A model generated the notes under the pieces. That model was not told the origin of the DNA, did not search any database, and saw nothing but the letters and a program-made list of their open reading frames with translations. The position numbers and the translations under genes were made by a program. Positions 1 through 9,779 of a stretch of 64,000 nt of DNA are shown piece after piece; within the stretch, counting starts at the first letter, position 1; the number at the start of each line of letters is the position of its first letter. Location of the stretch: NCBI GenBank assembly GCA_902702965.1, contig CACRXP010000225.1, forward strand, positions 95,902 to 159,901. The letters are read 5' to 3'. Source of the DNA: Spirometra erinaceieuropaei. Its lineage: Eukaryota > Platyhelminthes > Cestoda > Diphyllobothriidea > Diphyllobothriidae.

Positions 1-1459
1 CTTCGTTTTCTACTCATCTCTTATGTTTGTGTCTCTTAGCACCCGTACGTGCCTGTGTTTGTGTGCGCGCGAATGGTTTTGGGCGTGCCAGCTGGTTGAC
101 ACGCCGGCATTCGCGGTAGCGTATACTTACGAAACGATGTCACAGTTTGAGTACTTATAGCCGTCACGACTACCGTTTCCAGCTGACACGCATGTGTAAA
201 CGGGCTGAATCGGCGAAAAATAACCTCCTTCTAAACCGTGTCATTGCTGAAAGGCGCGCGCACGCGTACACCTGGGTTGGTTCTGCCGTTCTTGCGTTTG
301 TACATGCGCGTATACGCATTAAGCTATTTCCTTCTCCTCTGCTAGCGTTGATTCCCATATTAAACACTATTAGGTGTGTGTGTTTGTGTGTCTGTGCGAA
401 TAAACAAAACCATATATAAAAACAACGTATGCAGTTGTACTGGGCGCGGCTGGACCAAACTTAATGCTAGCGACCTCAGGAATGTCGCAGATATTACCAC
501 CTGCACAACAACTCGTGGGTACTGCTTGGGTGAGCTCAACTCATCCCATGCGCAAACGACGGAGGCGGACTACCTCAATATTCTAATAGACTATGCTGGA
601 CCACCTTTTGTACCGGCCTCTTCTTCATCCGGTCTAGTTGGGCGACGGTTTTGCATTGGACAGACGACGAAGGTCCCTCCCCGGGACTCTCGGTCATCCA
701 TCTTGGGTGGTCTGAACTGTCCTTGCAAGGTCATCATAGCGAGCGCCGACTATCTCAGTGGAGATGAGGTCTGTGTGTACCCTACTCGGAGGTGGTTTCC
801 AGGCAGGGTTTTAGAAATCCTTCTGTCTGTATGCTCCAGTAGAGAGGGACTGACTAGACGTATGCCCAACACAAATATATTTCTATATATTTCTATATTT
901 CGTCCGCAATTTAGTTCCCGTCGGGGACTTCTTTGTTGGAAATCTGTCGTACTACATTGATTGTGTCTCGGAGGGAGAGCGGACGATCGAGATCAGCATT
1001 GGTGTTCTCCTGGAGGACGACTGGAGAGCATTCGGCGTTGTCGAGTTATCGTTTCGAGTCTGCTGCGATATCTCGATTTATCGCTAGAATGAAGATCTTG
1101 GTTAAAACAATCAAGTGACTAGTGATCGGATACCTGAATTAAAGTTGCGGCCAATCATCATCCAATCGAAGGCTTTCGCTCTTCGCCTCCCATAAATAGA
1201 GCTGGAGAGATTGGATGGAGTTTTTTTGCCGAGACAACACCCACTACAATCTGCATCGCCCTGAGATGTGTTCTCTGATACGATTTTGCTAATTTTCCTG
1301 CCTATATTGGCCCTCTTTGTCAGCGGAGACAGTAACGGATCTAATGCAGGTGAATGATATGGTAGAAAGCGTCTGGGGTTGTTTCTTCCCCATGTAACCT
1401 TAAACGCATTACTTTGGAACCTCCTATTAATCTGATGTTGTCCTTTTCTACCTTCGCAG
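1..1459. other. Upstream intron or intergenic DNA, no exon recognised
   Basis: This stretch precedes the first recognised phosphatase exon. The exon at 1460 begins in the middle of a codon, so this DNA is at least partly intron of that gene. I looked for the preceding catalytic-domain exon (the general-acid aspartate region and the rhodanese domain) and found nothing resembling it. A + strand reading frame at about 898-1086 is open and peptide-like (it contains VPVGDFFVGNLSYY) but matches no family I know. A short GT-rich tract lies near 373-400. Confidence 0.4.
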
Positions 1460-1583
1460 ACTCCGCAAGAGCCTCTCAGGGCTGTGTTCTCATCCACTGT
1501 GCAGCGGGCATCTCAAGATCTCCAACCGTGGCCATCGCCTATCTCATGCAGACCTCCAAGCTGACCCTCGAGGCGGCCTATAA
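1460..1583 (+). CDS. DUSP8/16-type MAP kinase phosphatase, catalytic P-loop exon
   Basis: This internal exon encodes about 41 residues of a dual-specificity protein phosphatase that would remove phosphate from Thr and Tyr of activated MAP kinases. The frame reads SARASQGCVLIHCAAGISRS and continues through PTVAIAYLMQTSKLTLEAAYK. HCAAGISR is the HCx5R signature: the nucleophilic Cys codon is 1498-1500 and the phosphate-binding Arg codon is 1516-1518. The acceptor is a pyrimidine-rich tract ending cttcgcag and the donor is AA|gtaag. The exon starts with two bases of a split codon and ends with the first two bases (AA) of a Lys codon completed by G at 5269, giving YKQVKSC across the junction. The text closely resembles the JNK/p38-directed DUSP8/DUSP16 group; exact orthology cannot be settled without the N-terminus. 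Confidence 0.93.
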
Positions 1584-3289
1584 GTAAGACTCAAATCTGC
1601 TGCTGCCCTCATTTTTGAAATCCTTGTCTGACAATTGGTTGGTTTGCCTCCACCTTGGTCGGTCATTTTTCAGATTTCGCTCGAACACTTTTTACAGAAG
1701 TTGTACCAGATTGTATCAGCCACCAATGGTATCGACTGTATCTGCAGTGTAACAGGCGCCAAACTCGTCAACCGAGGCGTCCATGAAGTACTTGCTACGT
1801 CTGCGATCATGTCTGATCTAGCCGGCTTCGATGATGTGTCGCGGACCGTACCTTCCACGCGTGAGGATTCCATTCTCCTCGCCAGCAACGGAGATTGAAC
1901 ACCGAGGGTCCGAGAACCACTTTCATGTCGTGACGGACTGTGTGTCGAGCCACATCTCGAGTTGACCCCCTCTTCAACGCCTCCAAGCCGATAACGGTGT
2001 CGGATCGAGGGTAGCAGCACTGAGCTCGTGGGGTGGGATGACGAAGAACGTGCCCAAACCACCCCAGTCATCTTTCTTGGGTGGCTTAGGACATTCTTGC
2101 GATACTATCGCAACGAGTGCGAACTGTTTTATTTGAGACGAAGTCGGTGTACTTCGCCTGAAGGATGGTCCTCAAGCAATTGTGGTCAAGTACCTCCAGT
2201 TTTCGCACATCCTCTATGCGCACAGTCCAGTATTCAAAATCGTAGAGAAGGAATAGCTGGACTGATGCTGCTGACTGATGCTACACGCGAACCTTCGTGG
2301 CGACGGAGACGTCATGTCGGGTCCAAGACACTTTCTAAGGCTTGGATTAGCCCGGCTGGCAGCATCGATTCGGGAGAAAATGTCGTCCTTATTGCGTCCA
2401 TTCGGTGACAGCCTCGCACCGGGGGATTTGAACTGTATACTTCTGGTTGGCGGGCATTAATCTCGCGAGACGCCTTCTCCTGGTCAGGGGTGCAACTTGA
2501 AAACACATTGGTCCTTCCAGCACGCAATTTAATCTACACGGAACCCCTCCCCCCTGTTCACTGACGACAAGAGCACGTTTCTTGGCTTGCAGTACAAGTA
2601 ATCAGGGGCTACCAAAAATATTTAAAAACCATTTAAAATTGTGCCCATGTGACATATGTTAACACTGTTGGACAGTAGTTACTTAAACCTGTTCGCACGT
2701 GAAGCTTGCATTTGTTTAAAAACAGTGTGCCGTTACAGTGACGTCATAGTGCAACATTCCAGCTGGCACCGTTTACGTGCCTCGGTGCTATCTTTCATTC
2801 ACGTGCGTCCTCGCCTTGGCTAATCATCTCCGAGTGACATCCAACTGACGTCACGTATTCCGTCACTGTGGTCGCCATTCATGTAGACAGATCTGTCCAC
2901 TTCTGCTTCTCCGTGCTGTAACAGTCATCCGCCATCTCGGGCAACAATGGAGATGGGGTGGGTGGGGGGGGGGGGAGCGTGGGAGGATTGTAGGATCCAG
3001 TATTTTGCACTGCCCAGGACACCCTCCTCGAACGACCACAGCCGCCCCGTTCATCCCTTTCGTCCTTTACCATGTCAAACCGCCAGACATGGAAGACGAC
3101 CAATGCCATTTTACGACGGGTGAATAAGAGACAGGGAAGGCGAGTTTCGGAAACAACCTATTTGTTCCACCAACCGGAGTTACGCGATATCCACGGCGTT
3201 GAAAAAAATATAATTTATCCGGCTCCTAACGGTTCCAGAACATTTCGGACTCTGTCTTGTCATGAGTTGTCCGTTTCTTGGGTCGTATG

Positions 3290-3560
3290 TGATTTGGTAG
3301 CCCCACCTCAGTCACCTCTAATACGGGACCGGTGGTAATAGGGGTTTTTACAGTTGGAGCCGGGGGACGCACAGGCGACGAGGTCAAGTAGTTGTATGCA
3401 AAAGAAAAGCTATTGGGAGTGCGTGGCTATACTTTCAATGGTTGAGAAATAGTTGCGCTAACCCCTAACCCTAACTATAACTCCTAATCCTAAACCCTAA
3501 ACCTTAACCATGATCTTTAATCTTAGCCCCGTACCCCAACCCCAACAGTATTGTGTTTGT
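3290..3560 (-). repeat. Dispersed repeat with telomere-like C-rich tract
   Basis: This segment is the inverted counterpart of 14095-14290. Both share the sequence around accggt with flanking gggac/gtccc, the stretch near the acgcacaggcgacgaggtcaag motif, and a tail of degenerate CCCTAA-like words (about 3455-3545). Part of the same unit recurs at 61830-61910 and inside the TIR element at 38146-39120. No coding capacity is evident. Confidence 0.6.
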
Positions 3561-3602
3561 GCAATAATTTACCGTACTAACAACACAGGTATTAGCTAAA
3601 AG

Positions 3603-3675
3603 CCCAGACACGCGTGTTTCGCCGATCTTGTGCCGCTGCCTGACGCAGCTGCGAGGGGTTCGGCTCGTCAGTGGG
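3603..3675 (-). ncRNA. Type-I hammerhead ribozyme (canonical core)
   Basis: Read on the - strand, the segment has every element of a hammerhead. Stem I is CCCA (3675-3672) with UGGG (3606-3603). The core CUGACGA is at 3671-3665. Stem II is GCCGA (3664-3660) with UCGGC (3625-3621), enclosing a long arm that contains a GCUGC/GCAGC hairpin. GAAA is at 3620-3617 and stem III is ACAC/GUGU (3617-3608). The predicted cleavage site follows GUC, between 3607 and 3606. All conserved core positions are present. Similar type-I hammerheads are known in schistosome SINE-like satellites. Two degraded relatives lie about 1 kb away. The element is antisense to the phosphatase gene and sits in its intron. Confidence 0.8.
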
Positions 3676-3723
3676 TCCCCCAGTTTTCCCCGTGTGTTTT
3701 CTGGTATATGAACTCCAGTTTTG

Positions 3724-3765
3724 ACTTGCCTTGTTTAATTTCCGAGGAAATTAAACAAGGCAAGT
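3724..3765. repeat. Perfect 20-bp inverted repeat with 2-nt loop
   Basis: The arm ACTTGCCTTGTTTAATTTCC is followed by GA and then its exact complement GGAAATTAAACAAGGCAAGT. It lies just upstream (on the - strand) of the hammerhead at 3603-3675. Diverged versions containing TTAATTT, a short spacer and GGAAATTAA occur near 4797-4823 and 5099-5120, so the palindrome belongs to the same repeat family. Confidence 0.85.
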
Positions 3766-4667
3766 ATCGTGTTTATCAGGTGGGGCCACCAAACCACATC
3801 TTACTGTTTCTTGTGCGAGAGCCCTGTCGTGGAGGCTGGCGAATGTTCGACCGGTAGCACTTGTTGGCGTAGACATCACGCTCGCTAGATGGTGTCTCAC
3901 ACGCTGATTTGCTAGGTGACTTCGCGCGTGTATTTCGTAGCCGACTTGGCCTGCTGTGCGTCGCGTTTGCCTTTTAGATCATGACTCCGTTCCGTTTCCA
4001 TCTGCCCACATTGCGGCCACTTAGCTCACTGCACGGCGAGAGGTAGTGACACCGCCAACATGGTCCGACGACAACCCACCTCTAATCCGGTGCGCGCTAC
4101 CATTTTGCTGGTTCGGCTGCGTTGTCTACCCCTGGGGGCTAGAGAGAACCATTGATCTCTCTTCGTTCGTAAACCCCGCACCCGACAGACTGTCATACAG
4201 ACTGGCGTAAATGTCATTATCGCTGACGCGCTTGTCTGGCACGCACAGCAGTCCGTTGATGCAGCTACATTAACCAGCCAATGGTTGGCACGCATGACTC
4301 AGTTGGCCAACCAATCGATAGCCCGCCCGGATCTGACTCAGCACGCGCAGGAGGCGATGACACCGCCGACACGGTCTAACGGCAGGCGCGTGGTCTTGAT
4401 GAAGCAGCCAGTCCCTTGATCATTTTCTTCTCAATGCCTCACGCAATCGCTTCAGCACTTGCAGAGTGGTTCACTGTGGTGCCATGAGGAACAAATTAGA
4501 CGTAGACGACTCCTTTGACGTCGAAAGAACAAACCTATCATGGACTTCAAAATCGATTTCACTTGCCATACAAAAAATCGCTGAGAGCGTTGGAGGGGAG
4601 TGGGGTTTATCAAATCGATCATTGGGTTGCAGGAGACCATACTAACATCACAGGTACTAGTTAGAAG

Positions 4668-4738
4668 CCCAGACACATGTTTCGCCGGTATTCTGCTCTC
4701 GCATGGCACAGCTGCGAGGCATTCGGCTCACAAGTGGG
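4668..4738 (-). ncRNA. Degenerate hammerhead, same family as 3603-3675
   Basis: Stem I CCCA/UGGG, a stem II GCCG/CGGC pair, an internal CUCGCA/UGCGAG helix, GAAAC, and stem III ACA/UGU followed by GUC are all kept. The core reads CUUGUGA instead of CUGAUGA. Two catalytic-core positions are therefore changed and the copy is probably inactive. Confidence 0.6.
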
Positions 4739-4844
4739 TCTCTCTAAATATTCCCCGTGTGCTTTCGGGTCTACGCCTGTAGACCATAATTAGCAGTTAA
4801 TTTTTGAGGAAATTAAAAAGCAATAATTTCTAAACTGGACTATC

Positions 4845-4960
4845 TACCAGAAAGCACGGGGAAAATTCTGGGGGATCCACTGATGAGTCGAATCCCTAGC
4901 AGCTGTGCCATGCACTGGCTGAATTTCAGCTAGTATGTTATCCTGCAACCAATATATACT
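4845..4960 (+). repeat. Third copy of hammerhead-bearing repeat, 3' half lost
   Basis: On the + strand, CTGATGAG is intact at 4880-4887. It is preceded by TCCA and followed by the conserved CAGCTGTGCCATGC segment seen in the 4668-4738 copy. The downstream strand with GAAA, stem III and the cleavage site is missing, so this is a truncated element facing the 4668-4738 copy. Confidence 0.5.
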
Positions 4961-5268
4961 ACTAGCTGCCTGTCGGCAATTAATGAATATTACGCGGTTA
5001 TCCGCTGTGGCTGATGGACACCGGCCCAGGTATTCACTCATCAAATTTCGATCTCCGCCCACAGACCTTATTTCAAACTGATTTACTTCAAGTTAACAGT
5101 TAATTTCTGAGGAAAGTAAGAAGAGGCCTGCACTGCTAGTTTAACTTCGCGCGATCAGTCATTTATCCTACTTGTCTGCCTTCGTAGGCTCAAAGGCGAA
5201 CTAGGTGCTGTTGATAGTGTCATTAACCGTACTTATTTGAGTCTTGGTTGGTCTTCTCTTGACTCCAG

Positions 5269-5522
5269 GCAAGTGAAGTCCTGCAGACCGAGTGTTGCTC
5301 CCAACTTCAACTTCCTCGGCCAGTTGACGGCCTTTGAGCAGCAGCTCTCCCTCCAGTCCGATTCTGCACGGCCACGGGCCCTGTCCAGCGGTTGGCAGGA
5401 GACGGCGACCACTTCTGCTACCAGTGAATCCTCCTCCTCTTCCTCAGCAACGGCGGATGGCGCAGCCAATGCCTCATCCACCTCTTGTAGCTCCGTCTCC
5501 GTGAAAGTCGTTTATCGGTCTG
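5269..5522 (+). CDS. DUSP8/16-type phosphatase, end of catalytic domain and start of tail
   Basis: The exon completes the catalytic domain and begins the C-terminal extension. G at 5269 completes the split Lys codon. The frame then reads QVKSCRPSVAPNFNFLGQL, matching the RPxxxPNFxFxxQL helix that closes dual-specificity phosphatase domains, here nearest to the DUSP8/16 type (PNFNFLGQL). After TAFEQQL the sequence turns Ser/Ala-rich, as expected for the poorly conserved tail. The acceptor is a pyrimidine-rich tract ending ctccag and the donor is CTG|gtgagt, leaving the first base of a codon that is completed in the next exon. An upstream in-frame ATG at 5237 lies in the intron and is not the start. 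Confidence 0.93.
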
Positions 5523-5727
5523 GTGAGTATATCGCAGTCCCATCGAGCTCGCTTAAAACTGCATTAACCGATCCTAGCATACGCACTTCCTGCACCGAAT
5601 ACATGTCAGTATTCCAGGACCTATTTGCTGTTATATTAATACAGGATAAAAGCGTCTTTATGTTTGGTTTGTATAGAATATATTTGAGTGTATTAGGACA
5701 TCGAAAATCATTAGGAGCGCCCCCTAA

Positions 5728-5731
<4 letters not shown>

Positions 5732-5758
<27 letters not shown>
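5732..5758. repeat. (AT)n microsatellite
   Basis: Thirteen or so uninterrupted AT dinucleotides within the second phosphatase intron. Confidence 0.95.
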
Positions 5759-5763
<5 letters not shown>

Positions 5764-5959
5764 AAAAATTATTAAGTGCAGGACATGGAGGTAAGTCTCT
5801 GGAACATGGCTTTTTAAAGCCGGACCCGAAATTTCAATGGACATTTGAGTCGAAGACAACCACCGTGAAATAACCACGTAATGCCAATTCTACAAACGAG
5901 TAGTACTACAAGTATTATAAATTTCATATGTCAAGGATATTATACCTTACTCTCGAAAC

Positions 5960-6345
5960 TCACTCGTACCGTTGTGTCTTGGGGCCCTCTCTCGAGCCCA
6001 ACCGGCAGCCACACAGCGGCGCGTACTATGGAGCTTTATTACCGACAAAGACAAGGAAGACTGGAATGGTCATTTCTGGCATATTAGCCGTCGTCAGCCA
6101 GTCTTACCCAACCTGAGTTGGACTTCTAACCAACAGGTCGCGGGATCGAGCCCCAGGTGTTCCACGCCTCGGGGTTAGGTATGGTTGTCTGACGACGGCT
6201 AATATGCCAGAAATGACCATTCCAGTCTCCCTTGTATTTGTCGGTAATATCATTCTGCCTATATCATGCGCCGCCGTGCGGCTGCTGGGTAGGCTCTGGA
6301 GAGAGCCCTCAGACACAACGGGACGAGTAAGTTTCGCAACACGAT
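5960..6345. repeat. Palindromic SINE-like element, tRNA-Arg(UCU)-like head
   Basis: The arms at about 5960-6112 and 6190-6345 are near-exact reverse complements; for example, the words around atggtcatttctggcatatt recur inverted. The centre (6113-6180) contains TTGGACTTCTAACC, which looks like a tRNA-Arg anticodon arm with anticodon TCT, followed by a B-box-like GGTCGCGGGATCGAGCC. The same unit occurs at 43785-44300. It is best read as two tRNA-derived SINE copies in inverted orientation. Confidence 0.6.
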
Positions 6346-7067
6346 CACTGAGCGCCCTTCTACCACTATATACATATATATGTGCGTGTACCGAGCTTGT
6401 CATTGAGTTGCCATCATACCTGGGCCTGCCTTTCTTGCGCCTAGGAAATGGTTACCAACGATTAAGTTGGTCTTCGTCAGAATGCTTGGATCCTCCCAAC
6501 TCCTACGCTGCCCTGCATTGTCCACGAGTGAAGCCCATGCTGATCCGAGCCCGTCGCGTAACAAGTCTTATGGGGTTCATAATCACCTCGCCCCACTGCA
6601 GCAGCCCTGCACTCTTTCATATCGACTGCCAGCTTGCGGCCTGAATGTACCCGTTACATTTGACATGTTAGCTTATGGCTGCTTGCTCTCCTCGACCTAA
6701 CTTGTCTTCAGTCTTCCTACCCCGGCAGCAGATTGTGGTAGTGGGTCGATGGGTGATGGCCACGCCCAGGCCAGACGCGGTACACTTTGTTGCTTTTGGC
6801 ACGTTCTTCGTGTAAGCCAGGGCGTGCCCTAGCTTTAGCGCGGTTTTCGCCTCCTTCATTTCTGAGTTGAACTAGAGTCCAGATTGCTCCCTTCTTCTGC
6901 CAAATTGGCTCTTATGATACGAATCTTTGCCTCCGCCAGCTGTAACACTTCAAGGCGCTCACCCGGTGCTATTTGATAAAGTGTAGGTTTGGGGGATTCC
7001 AGACATTGCAATAGGTTGGGCGGGTGACTTGACCCAAACTGGGATTAAACTCGCGTTGTCCGGCGGG

Positions 7068-7150
7068 GCCTCGTAGCTCAAGTGGTTGGGGCGTTGGCTG
7101 TACTAAAGCCCTCCCCTTACTGCACGGGTTCGAATCCCACCGAAGCGCCG
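7068..7150 (+). repeat. tRNA-like segment (probable SINE head)
   Basis: The segment has an A-box-like TAGCTCAAGTGGTTGGGG and a canonical B box GGGTTCGAATCCC separated by an anticodon-arm-like GGCT...AGCC hairpin and a long variable region. The 5' and 3' ends do not form a clean acceptor stem, and the sequence runs straight on into SINE-like DNA. It is therefore more likely a tRNA-derived SINE promoter than a functional tRNA gene. Confidence 0.45.
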
Positions 7151-7989
7151 AGTTTTTCACAGTTGGGTCAATATGAATCATTCAAAATCTGCCAAAACAT
7201 CTACCGAAGTGTAGGTTGCCTAAAACCGGAAGGCTAGCCGTGGCTTGCATTTGCCTGCCTGTCCGTTCTCCCCTAGCGAAAAAAGTCGACTGTTATCGTA
7301 GACTACCTTTTCTCTTTCTCTCCATCTGCGCGCCCGCTTAAGTCTGACTCTGCTCCTTCTTTGCCTGCGATTGCCGCGACCCTGCTCGCCTTCCTGTTGC
7401 ACTCTGATTGGTCATCTGCCACCAATCGCGTGCAGACTGGTGGCAAAAGGCGAGAGCAGCTATTGGCTCGTCTGCAGCCCTCGACTAAGCCACTCTGCCA
7501 CGAAAGGCGTTGCTGACTCCTTCTTCTTCTGGAGACTTTAAACGGTGTAGAATGCAAATTCGCCGTTCAGTTGCGTCATCCAAACGGGAGGCTACAACCG
7601 AGTAGTTTGAATGTATTTAGAATTACCTGCGCGACTTGCAACTTTCATTGCAAGCTCACGCACTTTCGTAGGCTATCGCCAGAATTAATTTGACTGCCCT
7701 CCTCCCCCTCTCCAGTCTCGGCGACCTCGCAGGGCAGTGACTCAAGCCCTGAGATCGAATGCCAAACCCCCTTTCATCGTCGCACAGCTGGTTCTTGCTG
7801 CCAGACCTAGTAGCCTCTAGCATGTTCGCACTTCCAAAAGCTGCCTTTTACAGTTCCCTGCTAGCTCTCCAGTTGTCAGAAGAGGTAGCCTGGGTTGCGC
7901 TATTGTGAATGATCAAAACTAGCGTCCCACAGACTTGTGACGGGCAACTCTGGTGCAATACGTGCGTGTAGCATGCGTCAAGGGCGGCT

Positions 7990-7991
<2 letters not shown>

Positions 7992-8029
<38 letters not shown>

Positions 8030-8060
8030 TGTTATTATTATTAGTATTTTTATAACAGAC
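7992..8060. repeat. (ATT)n microsatellite
   Basis: A run of ATT triplets with a few interruptions toward its 3' end, inside the second phosphatase intron. Confidence 0.95.
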
Positions 8061-8550
8061 TAGAAGTTATGGCCTGTAAGATTGCTAATTGGCATGCTAA
8101 CTCGGTCAATCAGATGACTTAGGTTTAAACTTAAATGGCTCTTTCTGAGAATGAATTTTCTTGCAGCCCTCCTCTGCGAGGGTTCTGGAACCCCTTTCTT
8201 TGAAGTTTAGCTCCTGTGTTTCTAGCGACCAGAGTGTGTTTATGACACGCAGAGGTGTGGATTCAGCATCACAAACCATTGTGCCTGGTGCCATCTCCAG
8301 TCGTCTTGACGTTGAGAGTGATGTAGCATCTGTGCAAGTCACTGCCGCACCATCTTGTTGGTGGTAGTGCATTTCGTTTGTGACGAAGCTACTAACCACC
8401 TCGAGGGCCTTACCACTCGGGAGAAAAGAGAGGCTACACTTTATGGCGTGAAACAGGCGTTTAGCTGAGGTCCAAGCTTTCTGATTTTCGTGAATGCACT
8501 GGAATGGAAGACCTCGAGTTTGAACTACTTTTGTCTCTTCTTCCCTCCAG

Positions 8551-9779
8551 TTTCCGCATCCAGATTGCCTTCTCCGAAGTCCAGTCTGATTCCGGTTCAA
8601 CAGAGCACCACCGAAACAACCACCCAGGCCTGTCAGGTAGTGCGTCGCCCCACACTGCGGTTGGATGAACCGTCCAGTCAGGAGACCCGAACCTGTCCTC
8701 TCATTCGAACCACTAAACTGACCAACGCTCCACAGAAGCGCGAGCGACCGAAGCATCTGTCACTTTACCCCACCGCTTCCGGCGATAATTTGGTTTCCTG
8801 CACCCCGTCGGCAGATGATGTTGACGGCCAGACAAAGCCGGACGGCGAGGCGACCGAAGGGGGTGATCCAGTGGTTCCGAGCCGCCCCCGCAAACGTAGT
8901 CGCATTTCTCTCCTACCCTTGGTGGTGCCTGGATCGGATGCCCTTTTACCCTCTCCCTGTTCTGGTATAGCTCACCTGGATCTCTCCTCACCTTCGGAGG
9001 AGGCCCGGAAGCGTCTAGCCATGCCAGGGCCGCCTTGCAAGCCGAATCTCGTCACTGTCTCCTCTCCCCCTCCTCTCCCTCAGGTCCGGATAGTTCATAC
9101 TTCCCCCCCTTGTGCTCCCTCATCCTCCGTTTCACTGATAGACGGTTCATCTCCTCCTCCTCCTTCTTCACCTTGTCGTCGAAATAAGCGACCCATTTCC
9201 CTGTCAGTTTTTCCACCTGGTGAAGCAAGTCATCACCAGCCAACCATTGGTGGTGGTGGCAGTAGCAGCAGCAGCAGCACCACAACCACGGTCACAAAGG
9301 CATGGTTCTTCAACCAGTCCTCCGAATGCCTCGACGTCAAGTCTGCCGCCAACTCCTTGGAAGCCAGTGCTGAGGCCTCTTCGTCGTTGCCCAAGGCACC
9401 CGAGTCTCCGCCGTCAGAACTGCGGAGTTCCAGTCTGGAGATGCTGCCCAGCTTGGTGGTGGCAGACACCGCCACCCGCTCTACGCCCCATCCCCTGGAC
9501 GAGGCCTCGCGCAGCTCCTCCGTCAGCTCCGGAGGCCTCAGCGTGAAGATGAGCAAATCGGCCTCCAGTCCGATGATCGCTCGGCGTGTGAAGATTGAGG
9601 GTGTCTTTCTGACCGCCGCCGCCGCCGCGGCGCCCGTAATGGGCTCGCTCTGTCGGTCATCGGTCCTGCCGATGTCGGAGTTTCCGCGACAGACTCTGCT
9701 AGCCGGAGGTGAATCCTACTGCCGGCAGGAGGAGTCTTGCCATCTTTCCACCAGTTCCAGTCTTTCCTCCGTTCAGTAA
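8551..9779 (+). CDS. DUSP8/16-type phosphatase, C-terminal tail exon with stop
   Basis: The terminal exon supplies about 409 residues ending SSLSSVQ and the stop TAA at 9777-9779. With the two upstream exons the visible product is about 534 residues. The tail is Ser-, Pro- and Thr-rich with basic patches and is probably unstructured. Three modules pair a basic cluster with Ser-Leu: KRERPKHLSLYP (from about 8735), KRSRISLLP (from about 8891) and KRPISLSVFPPG (from about 9185). A GAC...TCC-rich stretch gives runs of Ser, and GCC repeats near 9613-9635 give an Ala run. Vertebrate DUSP8/16 also carry long tails with a KRSFSL-like segment, so tail length and style fit the call, though alignable similarity is low. 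The acceptor is ttccctccag. Confidence 0.88.

Larger units (their letters stand above)
1584..5268 (+). other. Phosphatase intron (3685 bp) carrying several repeats
   Basis: The donor gtaaga at 1584 and the pyrimidine-rich acceptor ending ctccag at 5268 bound this intron; the reading frame joins perfectly across it. It contains a C-rich telomere-like repeat copy (about 3290-3560), an antisense hammerhead element (3603-3675), a perfect 20-bp palindrome (3724-3765) and two degraded relatives of the hammerhead element (4668-4738 and 4875-4910). A poly-G run sits near 2964-2975. Short open frames at about 1635-2530 are not recognised as any protein. Confidence 0.85.
5523..8550 (+). other. Phosphatase intron (3028 bp)
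   Basis: The donor gtgagt at 5523 and the acceptor ttccctccag ending at 8550 bound the intron; phase is preserved (G|TT completes a Val codon). Contents are an (AT)n run at 5732-5758, a palindromic SINE-like insertion at 5960-6345, a tRNA-like segment at 7068-7150 and an (ATT)n microsatellite at 7992-8060. Nothing else is recognised. Confidence 0.85.

Noticed and set aside
376..960. 194-codon frame as an upstream phosphatase exon
   Set aside because: The translation lacks any rhodanese or catalytic-domain motif and contains low-complexity ends.
5237..5268. ATG at 5237 as start of a short phosphatase protein
   Set aside because: The acceptor at 5268 and the exact split-codon join with 1583 show that this is intron sequence.
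7068..7150. Functional tRNA gene
   Set aside because: A and B boxes are good but no proper acceptor stem forms, and the context looks like a SINE.
8106..8756. 216-codon - strand frame
   Set aside because: Overlaps the terminal phosphatase exon on the opposite strand and has no recognisable domain; a shadow frame.
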